A stretch of 64,000 nt of DNA from Hydnum rufescens UP504 (Eukaryota > Basidiomycota > Agaricomycetes > Cantharellales > Hydnaceae), in the NCBI GenBank assembly GCA_014904985.1, contig MU129133.1, positions 1-64,000 on the forward strand, in the 5' to 3' direction. A program made the position numbers and the translations under genes. This document shows positions 1 to 10,140 of the stretch, one piece after another; the first letter of the stretch is position 1, and each line of letters begins with the position of its first letter. Below the pieces are notes generated by a model. That model had not been told where the DNA came from. It saw only the letters and a list, made by a program, of their open reading frames with translations, and made no database searches.

Positions 1-207
1 CTTGGTCATGCAATGGCTAATCGACCTATTGTAGATTTCCAGCTTGGTATTGAAATTGATAGTCGTGGTGAGTTGATCTCCAATACATGACAATGTGTGC
101 CTTACTCTCCTCTCCCTGATGCAGAGGTGCGGGCAATATGGGTACACGGAGGAAATGAGGGCGGGCGTGTCAGACTAGACTCGTTCGGGCATTTCCATGG
201 GATATGA
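1..207 (+). CDS. 3' end of an Hsp70-like (HSP12A/B-type) gene
   Basis: Partial gene entering from the left edge. Bases 1-67 encode a segment ending in LGIEIDSRG. A 57-nt GTGAGT...GCAG intron (68-124) follows, and the last exon reads GEVRAIWVHGGNEGGRVRLD and stops at TGA 205-207. The same C-terminal block (F-[DE]-I-G-[IV]-E-I-[DE]-S) followed by an intron at the same place occurs in the window near 28.24 kb (+), 31.08 kb (-) and 17.79 kb (-), which is how the fragment is assigned. These proteins resemble the fungal Hsp70-like ATPase family with a non-canonical substrate domain. Only about 60 residues are visible, so function cannot be judged. Confidence 0.6.
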
Positions 208-1896
208 ACTGTGAAGGCGGCTGGCAATCTTAGTCAAATAGTTTATCTTCATTCAGAAGAATCGCAAGTCCTCAGGCGCGTGACCCTTGAGATATTTCAT
301 TTCCAATCCACGTCCGCCCGCCACGCCCGAACCCCCGGTTTTCGCACCAGCACAACAGTGACAATGACCCTCGCGGCAGCTTGGACTCATTTTCACCCCT
401 CTACGCTGTGGTATCTAACCCGACCACGACCGAAGCCGCACAAATATACATGCATATACAAACAACTCCCGCCCGATCTACCCCTGTGAATCCGCCAAAG
501 AGAGAGCGCCCTCGTTCGGACCGAGATGTGAGAATCTCATTCAATAAAATGAATTCGGCAAGAATCCATCACTTCCCCCGATAAGGATACGTAGGTTTCT
601 CAAACGCAAACGCCAACCAGCCAACCAGCCTCTGATTAGCGCTCACGTCGACACGTCGAGGTAGAGGGCGTTAGATATTGCTTGTCAAGACACGAAATAT
701 GTAGCACAACGATCACTCGACTAGAACTGTTGACCGCCGCCGCCGGCCGAGAATCATACAAGTAAGCTTCGAAATGACGAGGGAGGGGAAGGTGTCCCTG
801 AAAAGGATCTGCGCGGCTGGGTAGATTGCAATTTATTTATATTTTCGGTGATCACCAAAAATAAAAGCCGATCTATGATTTAGGCGCCCGGCAGCGAAGC
901 CATCATGTGACAGGGTGCGGGCCGGAGAATCTCCCCGATTGGGATGATCGATCCGATTTCCTTGGAAATATTAATGGCGTGTAATCATGTTCAGCGGCCT
1001 TGGATTAATATTCATTTGCGCAAAGGCTCAAGCTTCTTATCAGATTTGGGCAGGTCCATGTTTGATTTATTTTGAAAAAAAAAGTAAACTGTAGTTTTTG
1101 TGCCCGCCCATCAATCTAAATGATCGATCAACAGGCACAGGGACGCCGATACATATTTGGAAGCACTACCACGCAAGAAAACATCCACGGTGCTGCGTGC
1201 ACGTGGCCGTAGTGAAAAATCCCGATTGAATGTGTGGAGGAGCCATCCACGGGCGTGGTACATCCAGGGGATCGCCAACGGCACCGAGTTCACCTGGGCC
1301 CGGGGGTGATGATAAATCGCATTGTAGACGTGCACAGGAGGACCCTGAGGAGTCGGTGTTGCTCGATTACAAAGTATCGTGTATGGTAGTCGAAAATGAA
1401 ACGCCCTGGAAGTGCCCTGGAGTATCAAAATCGTGGGACCAGGGAATAGAGTTTAAATGAATGCTTACATGATCCTTGTAGTCGATAGAGTGACCCTGAG
1501 GGCCCTGAAAAGCCCTGAGAGGCGGGAGGCTTTTTTGGCTGTGCGGCCCGCGTGGCTGTGGCGGGCTACAACTTGCTGGGAATGTGATGTTGGCGGTCAT
1601 TGGAATACTGTGCCGAATTTAGGACGCCTGGTTTCAAGAAGCGGCGCCCGATAGAGCTGTTTCCTTCGAACACAACATCGGTCGACCCCCGACAAAGCCA
1701 CCTTACTTTCTCTGCTGATCTTTGTTTGCACACGGGAGGAGCCGCGATACGATCTCTCGTAATCTTAAGTAACCGGTTCCGGCGATGGCGCGTTCCTATC
1801 ACCTCTCACTCCCTGCCAAACGCCCACTGCAGGCCATACCCATTAGATACTACCCTGCCTCCAACCCTCGACACACAGCGACTTGATCTGGCCTGA
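208..1896. other. Intergenic region, no supported gene
   Basis: This 1.7-kb stretch holds only short open frames with no recognisable motif, on either strand. It contains short direct repeats (CCAACCAG near 612-630) and A/T-rich tracts near 1070-1085. It separates the Hsp70-like 3' end from the lactone oxidase gene and presumably contains the latter's promoter. Confidence 0.4.
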
Positions 1897-3607
1897 ATGA
1901 GTGCTGTGGATTTACGCTCTCGCTTGGCTCCGATCACTATCTCCCTCATCATTGCGGGGCTACCTTTAGGAATTGGGGACGGTCGGTCTTAATGCACGCC
2001 CTTCTCTGTCTTCCAGCCGACGACAGAGGACGAATGCGCGCCTCGTCATCCAACTCGCGCGCCTCGAAGGTTACTCCGTCCGCCCCGTCGCCGGCGGACA
2101 TAGTCCAAGCGATTTACCGTGTACCACAGGCTTCATGATCAGAATGGACAAGCTGGATAAACTCCTCGAGGTTTGTCAACTCTCAAAATTGAATATAGGG
2201 GCCTGGCTGTCACACCGGCTTAGGTAAACCGTCAGCAACAGCATGTGGTCGTCCAGGGAGGCATGATTCTTTCGACCTTGCACTCCCATTTGGACGCACA
2301 CGGTCTCGCCATGTCAAACGTTGGCTCGATTTCTGACCAGTCTATTTCTGGGTGCATATCCACCGCCACCCACGGAAGCGGCCTTGAATTTGGATGCCTG
2401 TCCACCCAAGTAATCGCCTCTACATGCTTCTTGCCGATGGATCGCGCGTGCATTGCTCTCGCTCCGAAAACACGGATTTATTCCTTGCCACATTGTGTGG
2501 CCTCGGCGCAACTGGTATCATCCTCCGGGTGACTTTACAAGCAGAACGCGCATTTCGATTAAAAGAAACCCACGAGGCTATGCACATAGACAAGGCAATC
2601 GGTCAGTTAGAAACCGTCTTCACCGAGGCCGAGCATACTCGCATGTGGTGGTATCCACAGACAAATCGCGTTCGAGTGGACAGAGCCAATCGATGCTATG
2701 AGGTACATCTCCCTGTTTGATCCATTCTTTACTCACACCATAGTTCCAAAAATTGTCTCATGGTCTCTCCCTTTCTCTCCCAGCCCGCTCAGCCCAGGTT
2801 CCGCGTTAATTGGTTTTACGACGTCGTACTCGGATATCACCTCACCCTCCTCCTTCTCTTCTTTGGTCGTTTCATACCCGCATTCAATTATTATGCAACC
2901 TTCCTTCACTCTTCGGAAACCATGCTCGCCCCCGCAACCACCACCGACAAGTCGTACAAGGTATTCAACCTGGACTGTCTCATCCCGCACCACACGACCG
3001 AATGGTGTGTGCCCTTCTCCGAGGCCCGCGCCACCCTCCTCGAGATTAAAGAATGGCTCGATCAAGAGGATGCGAGTCCCCATCGGCTGGGCCCAGACTT
3101 CCCCATCGAGATCCGCGTCAGCAAGGAGGATGATATATGGCTTAGTCCAGCGTACGGACAAATATCCTGCTGGATCGGCATCGTTCGCTACAAGTACGCA
3201 TCATCACCTTCACTCCATCGACATGCATGCATATATATTATTCCCATATATATTCCTTTGGCCCCTTACCCCCCCCTTGGTTTCTGCGTTGATTAATCGA
3301 TTAATCGATTGATATTCATTTATTGTATTCCTATTTTAGGCCATATGGATTCTCGGTCCCGTACAAACCTCTATTCAAACGATTCGAGCAGATCCTCCAA
3401 AACCACGCAGGCCGCCCGCACTGGGCCAAAATGCACGACTTCACGCCGGACGCGCTGCGCAAGCAGTATCCAAAGTTTGACGATTACCTTCGGGTTTTGA
3501 ACGCCGTCGATCCCCATGGCCTCTTCCGCAACGAGTACGTTCGCAGGCACATTTTTGGCGAGACGGGTCCCCATGCCGATAAGGAACTATTTTTGATGGA
3601 CACGTAA
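1897..3607 (+). CDS. ALO1: D-arabinono-1,4-lactone oxidase, with apparent frameshifts
   Basis: FAD-linked oxidase that would make the last step of erythroascorbate synthesis in the mitochondrial membrane of fungi. The N-terminal PP-type FAD domain shows FRNWGR, GHSPSD (family FAD-attachment region), SISDQ and ATHGSG. The C-terminal ALO domain shows DIWLSPAYG and the conserved PHWAK, ending in RRHIFG. Introns fit at 2171-2223, 2703-2783 and 3194-3339, and another lies near 1975-2015. Two lesions are visible. Between about 1950 and 1965 the frame changes before FRNWGR. At about 2416 one base is missing (GCCTC where GCCCTC would keep frame) before LYMLLADG. The rest is complete and of family length. 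The indels may be assembly errors or true inactivation. Start chosen as the ATG of MSAVDLRSRLAPITI. Confidence 0.85.
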
Positions 3608-3901
3608 ATTAGATGGATGGATGGATGGATGGATGGAGATATGAGATAAGATGAGATGGGATCTATGTACGTGCATGCGGGGACGGCACCCGTCTTGATA
3701 ACTTTCCTTATGCTAATTGTGTAGTCAGAGCGTCCATGTCATTGTCCTTGTCATTACTACCTACCATCCTCATGCTACAACTTAAATTGATGTACACTAG
3801 CCTTAGAGCACTTGCGAATGGTTGCATGTAAATTTCGCCATCGTGAGTCCTTGTGAAGCGTCAGCTCACTACCGTAATATCCCTCAAATCTCAACCCTGT
3901 T
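3608..3901. repeat. Convergent intergenic region with GGAT microsatellite
   Basis: A short spacer between the convergent lactone oxidase and METTL14-like genes. It contains about six tandem GATG/GGAT tetranucleotides at roughly 3612-3634, just after the lactone oxidase stop. No gene is seen. Confidence 0.5.
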
Positions 3902-6218
3902 TCAACCCTGATTCCCGATCCCCGGCTGGGGGTTCCAATATTGTATTGCACCCATACTGTTGTTGCCAGAACTCGTGGTAGGCGGGAAGACTCCCACGGA
4001 GTTTGTGGCACCAGCTTGGTTCAGACCCGTCATCCAGGTGCCACCGTTCCTATCCATGCCGAAATTCCCACTCTGCTGCATCGGCGTCACTGCCATGCCA
4101 TTGCCTGATGGGTCGCCCCCAATACCCGCAATAGGACCTGTGCTGGCGCCGAACCGATTGAAGGGCATCGCCGACGTCATGGGTATCTGCATCGGCATCG
4201 GCATTTGCATCTGCATCGATTGCATCGGCTGAATCGGCTGCATCGGCTGCTGGTGCATGCCCATGTGGGTCGGCATGCCCACACTGTTGCCCATCGAGCC
4301 TACAGTGCCGACGCCACCCATGTTCCCCATCATTTGCGCGGCGAGCATGGGATTCATCTGCGTCGCCGCCGCGAAGGCCGGGTTCATCCCGTTCATCCCC
4401 ATCATCGACATCGCGTTCATATCCATCATGTTCATGTTCATCTGCGGTTGCATCATGTTCATCATATGGGGCTGGAGTGAGAACGCGTTGAACAACTGTG
4501 GCTGCTGCTGCTGTTGCTGTTGTCTGTGCTGCGAATGTTGCCCGTGCTGATTACGTTGGGTTGAAAGGAAGGAATGTTGGGGGTTCTGGGGAAGGGGATG
4601 TTGCAGTTGGAGAGGGAAGTTCATATTGAACTGTCCAGATCCGTTCCCGCCGTTGTTGAAGTTGTTATTCGTCTGTCGATTGGTGGATCCATTTCTATTG
4701 GGTGACTTCGGACGAAGATTCTCGATCTCTGCAGATGGGAAGATAGTAGATTGAGTGGATGGGGGATGACATAATCAAGAAAGGGGAAAATGTACCCGCT
4801 GAACTAGGGACGACACTCTTTCCATCTCTTCTCACCTCGTTCTCCCACCATTCCCGATCCCAGCGGCGGGCTTGCTGCCGAACGTTCTTTGGGGGTTCCA
4901 ATGGTGAGTCGAGGTCATGGTCCTCTTCAGAAAGTGGCGGAATTTCCACGTCGATATCATCCCCAACGGTGACCCATCCTCGTCGAAGCGAATGGGTTCT
5001 ACCAAATATTTCAAGACGTCGTAGGCCGAGACAGAAACTCTCGATCAAAGTATACGTTTCTGGCGGTTTCCGAGTGGGATCTGGAAAGGTAAAAGGCCAT
5101 TGAGAACGTGAAGTTCGAACATTCAGGCAGGGTTAAAATGTACCAGATGGATCACCCTCCCATATCATGACATCGGTATCTGATAGGACGACACCGGTGA
5201 GTGGTGGTGCAGATCGAGAGGGAGCAACGACATTCCTGACCAATATTGCAGTGCACGAACCAATTGTCCGTAGATCGGCGTACCGTTCCACGTATGCCAA
5301 CAAGTAGATGCTGCTTCGTACGCATGAATAATGATGTCGTAGGTGCGTCAGTCTGTAAATCTTGAGGTGGTTAGGGATTCTGCGTAGACCTGGGGAGGAA
5401 AGAAGAGTGTACCCCTGGTCCGAGATTTGATTCTCTATTGGACCTGATCCAGACGACATCTTCGCATCGTCGATAGCCCCACTTGGCCAGCATCTCTCTT
5501 CCACGTTCAAGGCCATCTCCAGCACCACTGCCAACCCAAAGAAAAACAAAACTCGGCTCGGCGGCAAGAGCCGGTACGGGGTATTCAAGAAGATTGTCCC
5601 AGGTAAAAGTAGATGAGAAGGGTGGATCGATGAGTATGACGTCGAATTTGCAAGGTAGCAGGGAGGACAAATCAGAGAGGGGAAGGAAGCATGGGGAGTG
5701 CGCATTTTCAGCTACGGCAGCTTTCTTTAAATTGAGGAGACGCTGCTGTTTGGGGTATCTGCACGGGCGTGTCACGAGAGAGACGTAAAGCTCCGGGGTT
5801 TTGAAGGAAAGGGGCACGAAGTGACGTACTCTTCAAAGCGCCGTTCTGGTTCGGCGCCTAGGACCCAATTCTGAGGCCATTCGCCGCCATCGACGTAGCG
5901 TTGGGAGTAGTCATTACGTATCGTCTCTTCCTCTGGCACATAGTTCTTGTAACGCAGCGCCCGAAGGCGCTTGGCAGGCGGTAAATCTGCTCTTATTGAT
6001 GGGCTATCTACGTCTATCGCTTCGGAGGATTCACGCTCTGGAGATAAGTCTCGCGGAGGTGTTGAAGGAAGAATTGGGGGGATCGAAGTCGACGGCGGAG
6101 ATGGTAACTTTGATAGAATTCGCCGGTGTTTCTCTTGGGATCGAATTACTCGTTCACGAAGAGCAGCATGTGTGTTCAGCAACTCGTTCACCAAAGCTAG
6201 AGATTCTGGGACAGGCAT
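3902..6218 (-). CDS. MT-A70 family protein, METTL14/Kar4-like
   Basis: Predicted non-catalytic or RNA-binding partner in an mRNA m6A methyltransferase complex (nuclear). Six exons on the minus strand: 6218-5830, 5758-5413, 5352-5241, 5179-5144, 5090-4836, 4728-3902. They sum to 1965 nt, exactly 655 codons, and all introns are GT-AG of 53-107 nt. Motifs: FDVILIDPPF near residue 169 (METTL3 proteins have DPPW), FVFLWVGSG, then RGTVRRSTD.WFVHCNID.D and IFGRTHSLRRGW, the core that marks METTL14/Kar4. The last exon is a roughly 270-residue Met/Gln/Asn-rich low-complexity tail with a run of seven Gln and many MQP/MNMM motifs. DPPF in place of DPPW fits a subunit that does not itself transfer methyl groups, which is family-based inference. 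The gene looks intact. Confidence 0.9.
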
Positions 6219-6633
6219 AAGATGTTGGGGGCGACCATGTGCCGCAGTTTGCCGGGACGCAGCTTACAAACAGGATCAGTTCAAAAGTTGAAGTGCAGGG
6301 TTAAGGTAAAGGGGAGGGCTGGGTCAATTGGAAAAGCAGATAAGTGATCATTGACGCTGGGCAAGTTTGGCGTCCAATATAGAAAGTGGGAGCGGAATCA
6401 AATCGCACCGATCACCGCTGCTTGAGGGGCCCACAACGCGAATACAGTGTGTAGGATCGCATTATGTATCCAATTGTACTGGTGAGCTGAAACAGGTATG
6501 GAGAATGATGTGGGGCCAGATGACTACGAAGTAAGCAGGAACACCTTCAAAGCATGTCGTGCGGATTCCGGACTTTCAGAATCAAACACATGGGAACGTT
6601 GACCCACCAATGGGATCATTCCGTTTGTATCCT
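6219..6633. other. Intergenic region between METTL14-like and HNH genes
   Basis: About 415 bp with no gene. It would hold the METTL14-like promoter (its start is at 6218, minus strand) and the 3' flank of the HNH gene. No clear regulatory motif is seen. Confidence 0.4.
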
Positions 6634-7039
6634 TCAGGCTGCACTCATTGGATAGAAAGTCTCAATGTCTGTAGATCCATCGGATTCAAAACCCCCCATA
6701 TCCATACGTTCATCCTAGTGTTGCCGCGACTTGGCTTAGCTTGACTTAGACTTGACTTCGGGCGACTCCGCACGACTTCCGTTTGACTTGACTTATCTCC
6801 GAAGTCAAGTCAAAAATAAGACTTGGCTTGGACTTGAAGTCGACTCAAGCCAATTTTGGATTAGATAATTACTTGGTAGCTTCTGATTGGTTGGTGCATT
6901 CAGTTCTGCATGACTGTTTTCTAGGCTTGACAGAATAACCCTAGTTACCACACACCTGGAACAATTTGCAAGCAAGGTCGCGGGCACCCGTGGCACCCTG
7001 TCTAGTATCTGAGTGATGATAAAATGTCCCAGAAAAGTT

Positions 7040-7250
7040 CTCTAGTCTTCATATGTTGCACCCCACCAGGGCTCTTCTATTAGATCAAGTAATTCTTCCC
7101 ACTCCGTAGGTTTAGCCTGGAGTTCGAGGATGGACCGCTTAGTTATTAGAATCCTGTATAGTTTCTCGGGATGTACCAAGGCTCCCTCAAGCTCGAGGAG
7201 GAATTCTAGTTTATATACCGCGGTAGCCTCCCAAGCGGCCAAGAGTGGTC
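7040..7250 (-). other. Unassigned open frame inside hAT copy 2
   Basis: A 66-codon minus-strand frame (7242-7042) begins MAAWEATAVYKLEF and continues with EGALVHPEKLYRIL and KPTEWEELLDLIEE. The composition looks protein-like, and the TTTCTCGG-GTACC stretch within it recurs near 9515-9545 outside the element. It may be a captured host exon or part of the old hAT interior. I do not recognise a family. Confidence 0.25.
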
Positions 7251-7609
7251 CAAATACATGGCGAGTCAGTACTTGAGAATTAATCTAATGCTTTGAACGA
7301 GGTATTGTGAAGGGGGTGAGCGGAGGGGCGTGGATTCGGCAGTGTGCGGGTGTGGTCTGGGGCAGCGAGACAGAGCCATGCGTACATATTGAGAGGAATG
7401 GGCATATAGGGATTTAATCGAAGTAAAACAGTGCGCCTGGTGGGATGCCAGGTTGTTCGCACATACGAATGCTGACAGGGTGTACACTTCCTGGAGTGGT
7501 GGCAGACTCCCTCGAGCTCGATCAAATGTGATATTCTTCCTCTGGTTGGTTGTCTGAGTGGCTCTGTGCTGGAGTGCGTTGTTCCTGTCATCCGGACCTG
7601 CCGCCACGC

Positions 7610-7815
7610 CGCCAATCAAAGTTTTCCATGAAATGAAGTCGCTCGCAAAGTGGCTTGTTCCTCGGCATAAATTTGGCATTTGCAGAGCCTCCATCAGTTC
7701 CAGTTTGATGTACTGGTCTTTCTGAAATATTGAGCTTGAACAGAATGTGCTGATATGGCATGGAAGTGGTTTGAATTGGGAAGTAATCCACCACTGCTCA
7801 GAACCATCTTGGAGA
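7610..7815 (-). pseudogene. Decayed hAT transposase dimerisation domain
   Basis: Minus-strand translation shows VDYFPIQTTSMP in one frame and KLELMEALQMPNL in the next. These align with MDYLPIQASSVP and KPEIMEALQTLKF of the transposase in the hAT copy at 35-38 kb, including the trailing FDW/DGW. Frameshifts separate the blocks. This shows that copy 2 derives by internal deletion from an autonomous relative. Confidence 0.65.
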
Positions 7816-9282
7816 TCCATGCTTGCGCCCCTAGCATTCAGAAGAGAGGTGAAAAAATACTCCTATGTAAATTTGAGGGCCAACCCAACCCAACCCACCA
7901 GAATGTGCGGTCTATATACTGTATCTACATAAACATGTGCCTATTATATTATTAAGACTTAAGCCGACTTCAAGCTGAAGCCAAGTCGCCCAAAGTCAAG
8001 TCAAGTCATTTGATTAGTAATCAAAGGACTTGACTTGACTTGGCTTAGAAGAGACTGGCTTCGGACTTGAGCCGACTTGAAGCCAAGTCCTGGCAACACT
8101 AGTTCATCCCACAATTGATCAGGTTCCGCCGCTGCACCCGAAGCATTAATGACCTTCGCAAAGGCGCCCTGCACAGCAAGGAGATCAGGATCGGGTAACG
8201 AAATCGGACCTTTGGAACCCGAATGATCACGAAAGGTGACAGTTCTGTTTGCGAACTCATTCTTGTAAAAAGTGCGCACGATGTATTTATGTGGTGTGTC
8301 CTGTAACAGGATGTTAACACCCAAGTCAGATGGGACGGATATAACTTACTGTAGAATCGAAGTAGATCATGAACGATGAGAACATTAGGGCCGCGGTCAG
8401 AGTTGAGAGGAAGGCGTTTGAAGGATGATTGATTTCTCCGCCTGGAAATTTCGCAATGTCTATCCCTACGAAGTTTTGCAGCATATCCCAGGTGCCGGTT
8501 TTAGCCACCTGTTGAGGGCGATCAGAGAAGACACTAGAACACATGGTGCCCATCCAACCTCGGTCATTCCGTAGAGGTTATTGAGAGACCACGGAATAAT
8601 GTGAGAGATCTGCAAGGGAGTGGAGGATTCCTTCGTTGGGTTCTTAGACCCGATGTCGATGGATCCAGAAATGATGCAACGATCGTTATCCCTCAGAAGT
8701 AACTATGCGATCTGTGAATCTATGACATGATAAAATCAGGGTCACATTACATGCCTGTTTACGGAGGGTTTTAGTGCGCCTTGGAGAGTTGTCGACTTCT
8801 TTCATGTACTCTTTGTAGGTCAAAGTCCGAGTGTTGGAAAAGTCGAATATGGGCTCGTAGCAGCCGGTTTTGTCGGCCTCTCGGACTGCATTGAGTGAGT
8901 ATTCAGGTCGAGAGAGACAGAATTGCCATTATTTCGTACCCAGGAAGACAAGGAAGTGATACCAATCAACAGCACACTTCGAAAGAGCCGCAATATCGTC
9001 ATCCGTTTGCAGGACTACGCATGCCACGTGTCTCTGACCCAATGGTGTCGGCGCGTACTCGAGCATCGAAAGCAAGAAAGCATAGCAGGTCGATGCACCA
9101 ACCAGCTCTTGCAATTCCGTTTTGTGGCTGTCAAGATTGTTGCGTGCTTCCAGAACTAGAGTCTCAGTAGACGTTGACGTCCCAATAAGCGATTGATACG
9201 ATGCTGAAGTCAGAATGGAGGAGATCGATGCGCTTGAGGGAAGTGGATCCATAGAAGGGCGAGGGGAATCTGAATAGATCAT

Positions 9283-10140
9283 CGCAGGTACAAGATCGAA
9301 TAACTGGCTCAGAGTCGCGGCAAATCCCCCAAATGCTTATTCGCGCAGCCTTTCTGTTGAACTAGAGACGTCCCAGGAAAGAAAGTTACTTCAAAGTTTT
9401 CGAGGCACAATTCTGCCCACTTGTAGTAATGGGGGCATGGAGAAACTGAGTTTGACATTCTTATTGTTGGGAATACGAGCTCTAGCGCTCATTGCTGACT
9501 AAGCGTTCCTGTAGTTTCTCGGGGTGTACCGAAGCTCGTAGCTCGCTATATTTCTTCTCGAGTTGTCTGAATCTAAATGGTTCTGCACCAATCCTTCAAA
9601 ACTTATCGCAAGGCTGTGGTAGAGGTGACCTTTCGGGCTAAAGTTTCGGCTTCATTCAACAAGTTGCTCCCTGTACACAGTTCTTACTCGTCTCAACAAT
9701 TTGATCCTTGATGATGAACGCATCCCTGCATTGCTGGGCACATCTCAACGCTTGCCGACGCAATATTTGGACACTTTCTCTGTGCTCGGCCTCTTGGGGG
9801 AAGATCCATGAAACCCGTTATGCCAAAGCAAGTGGAGAACCTACTGTTAGAAGTGACTACAACGATTCCCTTTCATTTACCTCAGAGGCCCCGAAGGACG
9901 CTTATTAGCTCGCATACATTAGCGCACGATTTTGCCCCCCCCCATTCGCAAAAGAACACAATTTTTCAAAAATGAACTGTATACCCAAAAGTGGATGTAG
10001 GCGTGGGAATGTGCACCGGAGTTTGCGGCTTCTTGTCCGTTTGCACTGCCATTTTCTCCCCCGACTGCAGCTCAGGCTTCTCTTCGAGGACTACACCGAG
10101 CACCAGACACCACCAACGAAAGCCCTATCTGAGCAACGCC
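9283..10140. promoter_or_regulatory. Divergent intergenic region, HNH gene / NLR gene
   Basis: About 860 bp between the HNH start (minus, 9282) and the NLR start (plus, 10141). Its right end (CGAGCACCAGACACCACCAA near 10100) resembles sequence upstream of the NLR relic at 26.3 kb, so it is part of the duplicated NLR 5' flank. A nine-C run lies near 9939-9947. No further motif is supported. Confidence 0.4.

Larger units (their letters stand above)
6716..8101. mobile_element. Non-autonomous hAT element (copy 2), 1386 bp
   Basis: Terminal inverted repeats begin TAGTGTTGCC at the left end (6716), matched by the reverse complement at 8092-8101. The 8-bp target duplication GTTCATCC is present at 6708-6715 and 8102-8109, the hallmark length for hAT. 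Subterminal regions are packed with GACTTG/CAAGTC repeats, as in the autonomous copy at 35351-38754. Inside, on the minus strand, is a decayed hAT dimerisation domain. The element sits in the last coding exon of the HNH gene. Confidence 0.92.
6634..9282 (-). pseudogene. HNH-nuclease family gene interrupted by a hAT element
   Basis: Fungal HNH (HNH_2-like) nuclease family. Start ATG 9282 gives an N-terminal helical domain ending DWYHFLVFLG. Later exons hold EYMKEVDNSPRRTK, RDNDRCIISGS, then QISHIIPWSLNNLYGMTE, FPGGEINHPSNAF and FMIYFD, which match the Cys-x-(IV), HIIP and PSNA blocks of this family. The expected second His before the MF.SF block reads STLTAALMFSSF, so a catalytic His may be lost. 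The coding sequence is split after LWDE by the hAT copy at 6716-8101. Past the insertion and one target copy, the frame resumes as MDMGGFESDGSTDIETF and stops at TGA 6636-6634. One intron (near 8700-8745) is hard to place without an in-frame TAG. Without the insertion the C terminus would be normal. Confidence 0.75.

Noticed and set aside
2733..3161. 142-codon minus-strand frame over the lactone oxidase
   Set aside because: Antisense shadow; the plus-strand frame carries the conserved ALO blocks.
4205..4550. His-rich and Cys-rich plus-strand frames (HHRHRVHIHHVHVH; runs of Cys)
   Set aside because: They are antisense shadows of the Met/Gln-rich last exon of the METTL14-like gene, whose six-exon model sums exactly to 655 codons.
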